NCBI RefSeq assembly: GCF_040712315.1
Contig: NC_134013.1
Location: forward strand, 5,243,001 to 5,307,000
Source: Castanea sativa
Taxonomy: Eukaryota; Streptophyta; Magnoliopsida; Fagales; Fagaceae
DNA: 64,000 nucleotides
Direction: 5' to 3'
Below, piece after piece: positions 59,015-64,000 of this stretch; the first letter of the stretch is position 1, and every line of letters starts with the position of its first letter. Position numbers and translations under genes: made by a program. The notes below the pieces were generated by a model. The model was not told the DNA's origin, did not search any database, and saw only the letters and a program-made list of their open reading frames with translations.

Positions 59015-60845
59015 ATGGAACACGATCACTCTCTAGTGATCCCATCACACTTTGATGGGAACAATTATGCCTACTAGAAAGTAAGGATGAAAGCGTTCTT
59101 GAAATCTATTAATGAGAGAGTTTGGAATTTCGTTGAATACGGATGGGAGAAACCGACTACTCTTGTGACTGAATGGTCAGCTTCTCAAAAACAAGTAGCC
59201 GCTTTTAATAGCAAAGTCATGAATGTTATTTTTAATGTTGTTTCTATGGAGGAATTCAAGAGAATCTCTAATGTTGAGGCTGCTCATACTACATGGAATA
59301 TTCTTCAAACTGTGCATGAAGACACAAAGGCAGTTAAGATCAATAAATTGCAGTAGTTAATTATTAGATTTGAAAATATTAGAATGTCTGAAGATGAATG
59401 TTTTGATAAATTCTATGCTAAACTGAATGATATTGTTAACTCTGCTTATAATTTGTGTGAAATTTATGATCAATCTAACATTGTTAGGAAGATTCTTAGA
59501 TCCTTGATTGAGGACTTTAAACCCAAAGTGACTGTCATCACTGAAAGCAAGGATGTGGACTTCATCCCTGTTGATGAGCTTGTAGGATCTCTCCAGTCCT
59601 ATGAGCTAGACCTACCCAAGACAAACAAATCCAAATCAATGACTCTCAAGTCAGTTGATGATGTTGATGGGAATGGATTTGATGATGAACTATTGTCTAT
59701 CTTATCAAGAACTTTAAAAATTTTCTTAGGAATAACAACAGAAGGGCAAGAGGTAAAAATAATGCTGAACCTAGAAACTTTAAGAAAAATGAACCATCTA
59801 AGCTTAATAATAATAATGAAAAATCAAAAAAGAAAGCTGGTCAAACCTCTAGTAACTCTCTAGGTCAACAATGTTTTGGTTGTTAAGGATATGGTCATGT
59901 GAAATCAGAATGTCCTACATTCTTGAGATCAAAGGGTAAAGCTATGGCTGTAACCCTTAGTGATGATGAATTTTCTAATCACGAGTCTGCTAGTGATGAA
60001 GATGGAAACTTCATTGCTTTCATAGCTACAGCTGTAGTTGATAAAAATGTTGTGATTGAAGAGAACCCGTCTGATGAGGAACTCTCTGAATGTGCTGATT
60101 TGCAAGAAGTTTACAATAAGCTATGCAAAGTTGCTGTAAAGGATGCAATGAATGTTGATTTAGATTTAAAGAAAATTGCTTCATTTGAACTTGATAAGAA
60201 ATATTTGTTGTTGAAATTGCTTGATGCTAGTACTTTAATTGATAAAGTGAAAACTGAGAACATGATGTTGTTTGATAAGATTAAGAAATTGGAACTAGAA
60301 TTATCTATTGCTAGAGAACAAACTAATAGGTCTGCTAGTTCTAAACTTGATCACATGTTGAATGTTCAGAAGTCTCCTTTAGATAAAACTGGTCTAGGTT
60401 TTACAGAAAGCATCTCGATGTCTGAAACTCATTCCCCAAATTTTGTTCCTTCTTCTGAGCCTCCTAAGAGTGAGATTGTCAAACCAGTAGAAGTTACACC
60501 ACCTCCTAGGAAGATTAGGGTTAATCTTAAAGAGACTAAGCCTAAAAATCCTAACCTCCCTAAGGATAAGTTACATAATAGACTTGTGTGGGTTGTCATT
60601 TTTGTGGAAAGACAGGAAATATTCATCCAAATTGTTTCAAGTTGCAAGCTGCAAAGCGAGCAAATAAGCCAAAAGTACATGTGCCCTAAGCACAAGATCC
60701 TATGGTACTTATTGGTGGATTGGTCAAGGCTTTGAACCTTTATACCAATCCTGGAATTGCTCATAATTCTAATAAGAATAATAACTCCAATGCTAGAGTT
60801 GTAGGTTTTGGATGCAAAAGGCTCAATCTAATTAAGTCATTCTGA
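59015..60845 (+). pseudogene. gag: gag of element E (Copia/Sirevirus type), inactivated but well preserved
   Basis: From ATG 59015 (MEHDHSLVIPSHFDGNNYAY) there is a stop where Trp is expected (TAG, about 59075), and the UBN2-type core follows (FNSKVMNVIFNVV, ECFDKFYAKLNDI, RKILRSLIEDFKP). A stop sits at 59354 and a frameshift at about 59700. The Arg/Asn/Lys-rich stretch leads to a first knuckle CFGC*GYGHVKSEC (Cys, Cys, His, Cys all kept, one Gln now stop). An acidic and heptad-like coiled-coil region follows (60060-60330). The second knuckle CHFCGKTGNIHPNC (frame change near 60590; His replaced by Asn) is followed by a stop and a tail to 60845. Gag packages RNA in virus-like particles. No protease or pol follows. 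Confidence 0.82.
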
Positions 60846-61739
60846 CATGGTCCTTGTGCTTCATCTCAATATTCCTTATGACCATTTTCTTTTGCTGTTT
60901 TGTTTTCCTTTTTGCTTTCAGAAATTGCATTGCATTACATTCATGCATTTCATGATAGGTTGTTTTTTGTTTTTCCAAAAATAATAAATAAATAAATAAG
61001 GAAAAATGTGTTTTGCATTATATATCTTGGATTTTGTAATCAAGGTTGGCCATAGTATTTTTACATATTATGCTTGTGTACCTTGTTTAGCCTAAATGAG
61101 CTTAATTTTATTACACTTTGCTAGTTTTGGCTATGTAGTGCATGCTGTGTGGGAATTATTTATAGTTTTTTATCACATGATCTTGATTTTGAAGTTATAT
61201 ACTTTTGATTGTAAGAACTAAAAAATCTTAAAAGAAAGGCATAAATAACTATCTCACCACTGTTTACTAGCCAATCATAAACACCTTAGTGCATATCATA
61301 AAATTTTGTGCTCAAGAAAGTGTAGCACATGCACAAAAAGAACATAAGGTGTAGCCTCGAATATAATAAATTCAAATGAAATAAAATTGATGTGTACATT
61401 ATTGGGCTATGATAAATTCAAATAAAATAAAATTTGTGTGTACATTATAAGGAATTACAAGAAAATTCCATGATTGCAAGCTTGTTTTCTATGAGATGTG
61501 AGAGTTATATGATGTCACTCTTTAGGTGAAAGTTACTTTCAAACTTGTGTGATGAGTTGTGTAGAAAATGTGATTGATTACTATCTACTTATCACCTCGC
61601 ATGTGTGTCATGCTTTTGCTAGTTTCACACACTACACAAGCTATTCTTTGCTAAACTTAGTACGTGATATTGTGTGTGAATGTGTTTTGGCCATTCAAGG
61701 TCATATGTTCCATTGCTCTATTTTTCAAAAAGTTGATTT
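60846..61739 (+). other. Non-coding spacer of element E
   Basis: AT-rich. It shares AGAAAGGCATAAATAAC.ATCTCACCA (about 61233) with the spacers of B (8630) and C (41998), which ties the families together outside the coding parts. Confidence 0.7.
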
Positions 61740-61890
61740 TTCCAAATTTTCGATTGATCGACTCTGTTTTTCGACCGATCGAAATTGCAACAAATTTTTT
61801 TGTTTGAATCTACCTGGCTCGATTGGTGCTCAATTGATCGAATTTCATTTTTGATCAATCAAAGCTAATTTTCGACCGGTCGAAAATTGG
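61740..61890 (+). promoter_or_regulatory. TCGATCGA-type cluster upstream of ORF2 in element E
   Basis: CGATTGATCGACTC, CGACCGATCGAAATT, CAATTGATCGAATTT and CGACCGGTCGAAAA lie within 140 bp, followed by TTTTAAAAAGG (about 61902) and a CT-rich leader. The element's own LTR uses TCGATCGATC words. Function inferred from position. Confidence 0.55.
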
Positions 61891-62048
61891 TCAATGAGTG
61901 TTTTAAAAAGGAATTTTTCTCACGTGTTCATCACTTTATCCAAACTATTCAAACACTCTTCTCACTATTCCTCCTTGACCGATCCAATCTAAGGGTTTTT
62001 TGTCATTTTCTTCCTCAAATCTTCAAATGTTTTTGTCCTCAAGTGTAG

Positions 62049-62590
62049 GTAAGACCTTAATACCCTTCCTTTTTCATTAAAATCTCATTTTTCATGCATT
62101 TTTCTCTAAAAAATTTGAACATAGGATTTTTGGGAGTTTTGATTTTAGGGTTGTTTTTAATCATATTTGATCAATGGGTTTTTGTTCTTAGATGTTGTAA
62201 ACATGTTTCCCATGCATTAATTTGATTAATTTGGTGATTTGAGATCAATTGAAATTTCTAGGGCTTGAAACTTTGTGAAATTGGGGATTTTGTTCAATTG
62301 GGCTAAAATTGATGAAATTGACTTGTATTATTGATTGATTATGTCATTATATGATGTTTTCTAACTAGTGTAATGATTAATTAATCAATTTGGTTCATTT
62401 TTTGAAAATGAGTTTTTCAAAATTTGGGGTTTTTGCTCTAAAAACTCTGTGTTCAAGTTAATTAATGGTTTATGAAGTAAAATTGAAAATTTTCAATGCA
62501 TTAGAGCATGCACCATATGTTTATTGATCACATGCATCATATAAATTGTTATTTATTGAGATTTTTGTGCTCTAACCTTCTCTAATGCAG
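62049..62590 (+). other. Probable leader intron of ORF2 in element E
   Basis: Donor TAG|GTAAGA at 62049, acceptor TTCTCTAATGCAG ending at 62590, AT-rich and ORF-free between, 63 bases before the ORF2 ATG. It parallels 9707-10105 in element B. Confidence 0.55.
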
Positions 62591-62653
62591 TCTACCCTTG
62601 TGTTTCTCTCTTTGTTTCTATTTTCTTTTTTTTTTTTCTACTCTCTTAGCATC

Positions 62654-63753
62654 ATGGTTTGGAAAACTAGAGCAAAGAAGAAAACCACCACCACCTCTAC
62701 CCCTGTTTTTTAGAGTGATAGGTTTAGAACCGAGAAAAACCAAGAAACTTATAAGAAGCTTAATATCTATAGGTCGGTTTGGGCTGAGCATAAGGTGATT
62801 CTAGATGAGTTAGATTTGGAGATTAGGAGGAAATTTGAAAGTCGGGGTTGGTTACCTCTCTTAGATGTGGAGCATCCTCCTCTAGCTGCCTTGATTAAAG
62901 AGTTCTATTCGAACCTCTCTGTCCACTCCGATGATTCCAACACTCAGATTGTGAGGAGTTGGATAAGGGGTGAAGAGTATGTCATTACACCCTAGGTAAT
63001 GGGCTCTGCTCTTAGTGTACCTTTGGTACGGCAACCTGTGTATCCTTACACTAAGACCCCTCCACTTGAGGATATTATGTCCTTACTCACCGATACTACA
63101 TTAGATGAGGTACTGATCCTCAGATCACCTCTCATGAGCTTACTGAGCTCAATTATCTGTTTTTCCGAATATCTTGTCATTCCATTTGGCGTATCTCTCA
63201 TTTACACACTATTCCTCTTGAGAGATGTGTGTTTTTGTATGCTCTTGTCACCAATGCTCCTATGAGTTTTTCTACTCTTTTCATTTGTTCTTTGTTTGAG
63301 GTTCATAGGAGTAGTGCAAAATCTCATGGTCTTTTCTTTCCTATTTTCATTCATAGGATTTTATTAGACTTAGGTTTAAAGGATTTTCCTGCATCCGAGC
63401 ATGTCCATATTATTGCTCCCATAGGTGCCACCTTCCTTAGGCAAAAAGCGGCTCAGATGAAAGCTAGCTCTAAGCGTCCTAGAGTAGAGTCTTCCACAGG
63501 TGATGCATCTTGGCCTCCTTCTTCAGGTGATCCTTCTGCTAAGGAGTTTGTCGATCTCACTACCATTTTTGATCCTCCAACTTCTTCTTCAAGTGATCCA
63601 TCCATTCAGAGTATGTTGGATACTGTCATGACCGTTCAGGCGACGCATGGACAGATTTTGTTGGATATGCTCACGGAGCTTCAGGCTTTGCGTGCTGATT
63701 TGGCCGGTGCTCGACAGTCTTCTCCATCACCTCCTTTTAATGATGAGTCCTGA
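62654..63753 (+). pseudogene. ORF2 of element E
   Basis: The start is basic (MVWKTRAKKKTTTTS, a possible nuclear-targeting stretch). A stop near 62712 follows. Then come YKKLNIYRSVWAEHKVILDE, RGWLPLLDVEHPP, VRSWIRGEEYVITP, a stop at 62993 and VPLVRQPVYPYTKTPPLEDI. A frameshift near 63115 leads to FLYALVTNAPMSFSTLFI, SSAKSHGLFFPIFIHRILLD, a Ser/Pro linker and a final helix (SMLDTVMTVQATHGQILLDM). It is the same protein class as ORF2 of A-C but strongly diverged. Function unknown. Confidence 0.72.
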
Positions 63754-63770
63754 TTTCCCTTTGGCAATTC

Positions 63771-63907
63771 GTCACAAAAAGGGGAAGTACATATGCATGG
63801 AGATAGGGGGAGTTTTTGTTAGATTGTGTCTAGGAGCTTCATGATGCATATTCTATTTTTGGCTCATGATGTATTTGTTTTTTATGAGTTGTATATGTTA
63901 GGGGGAG
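63771..63907 (+). other. AGGGGGAG tracts after ORF2 of element E
   Basis: AAAAAGGGGAAG at about 63774-63785, AGGGGGAG at 63805-63812 and 63900-63907. The true PPT and 3' LTR lie beyond the window. Confidence 0.7.
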
Positions 63908-64000
63908 ACACTATGCTTTATGCTTTATGCTTTGTTTCTTTTATTGTTTCTTGTTTCACATATGATACATTGGTTATTGATTTATATTATGAGTTTCATG

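Larger units (their letters stand above)
58077..64000 (+). mobile_element. Element E: family-3 pol-less gag+ORF2 retrotransposon (3' LTR outside)
   Basis: 5' LTR 58077-58941, PBS 58944-58955, gag 59015-60845, spacer, TCGATCGA cluster 61740-61890, leader with intron 62049-62590, ORF2 62654-63753, AGGGGGAG tracts from 63771. No pol is present. The layout is the same as element B although LTR and ORF2 sequences have diverged strongly. Confidence 0.85.

Overview
The window looks like intergenic DNA from a large, AT-rich, repeat-dense dicot genome, probably a woody Fagales/Fagaceae species such as oak, beech or chestnut. That assignment is from memory of similar retroelement ORFs in those genomes and is not proven here. 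Most of the 64 kb is nested transposable elements. The host genes seen are fragments or small decayed paralogues. I see no rRNA, tRNA, CRISPR array or prokaryotic feature.

The main content is a group of LTR retrotransposons built on one unusual plan in three LTR families. The plan is: LTR, initiator-Met-tRNA primer site (TGGTATCAGAGC), a Copia/Sirevirus-type gag with two CCHC knuckles around a coiled coil, no pol at all, a CpG-rich repeat cluster usually with a TATA box, a leader with an apparent intron, a second ORF (ORF2, 'putative plant transposon protein' type, with an acidic tail and C-terminal helix), several AGGGGGAG tracts, and the 3' LTR. Family 1 starts TGTTAGGACATATGTG: elements A 3347-5258, B 5259-12836, C 41899-48469 and solo LTRs. 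Family 2 starts TGTAAGGTTGAA: element G 18285-23142 and a solo LTR in a MULE. Family 3 starts TGTTAGGTTCTAA: element E 58077-end and two solo LTRs. Each family has its own repeated motif, and the motif occurs both in the LTR and just upstream of ORF2: TCGATAGC/TCGACAGC, AGTCGCGA and TCGATCGATCGA. I consider this the best candidate for an undescribed system: a pol-less element whose second gene has its own LTR-like promoter.

Layout: 1-3346 is a minus-strand Copia-type element (right LTR and start of its interior) with a nested solo LTR. 3347-12836 holds elements A and B. 12837-15277 is a dead MULE transposase split by a solo LTR. 16878-18276 is a hAT-like element with an 8-bp duplication. 18285-23142 is element G with an inverted ORF2 duplication. 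23143-33647 is a broken lipin-type phosphatidate phosphatase (PAH) gene on the minus strand, one intron of which holds a 9-kb coding-free LTR element. 34297-34377 is an EF-hand fragment. 37102-37421 is a three-exon pirin fragment upstream of a Helitron-like 3' end at 41046. 41590-49418 is element C inside remnants of a minus-strand Ty3/gypsy element. 49425-57829 holds more EF-hand copies, opposed solo LTRs, a Pack-MULE with an X8-domain gene fragment and a gypsy-type LTR. 58077-64000 is element E.

Only one short host ORF, the 96-codon EF-hand gene at 56819, could still be intact. Nearly all retroelement ORFs carry nonsense codons, many explicable as C-to-T or G-to-A changes, as expected of methylated, silenced DNA.
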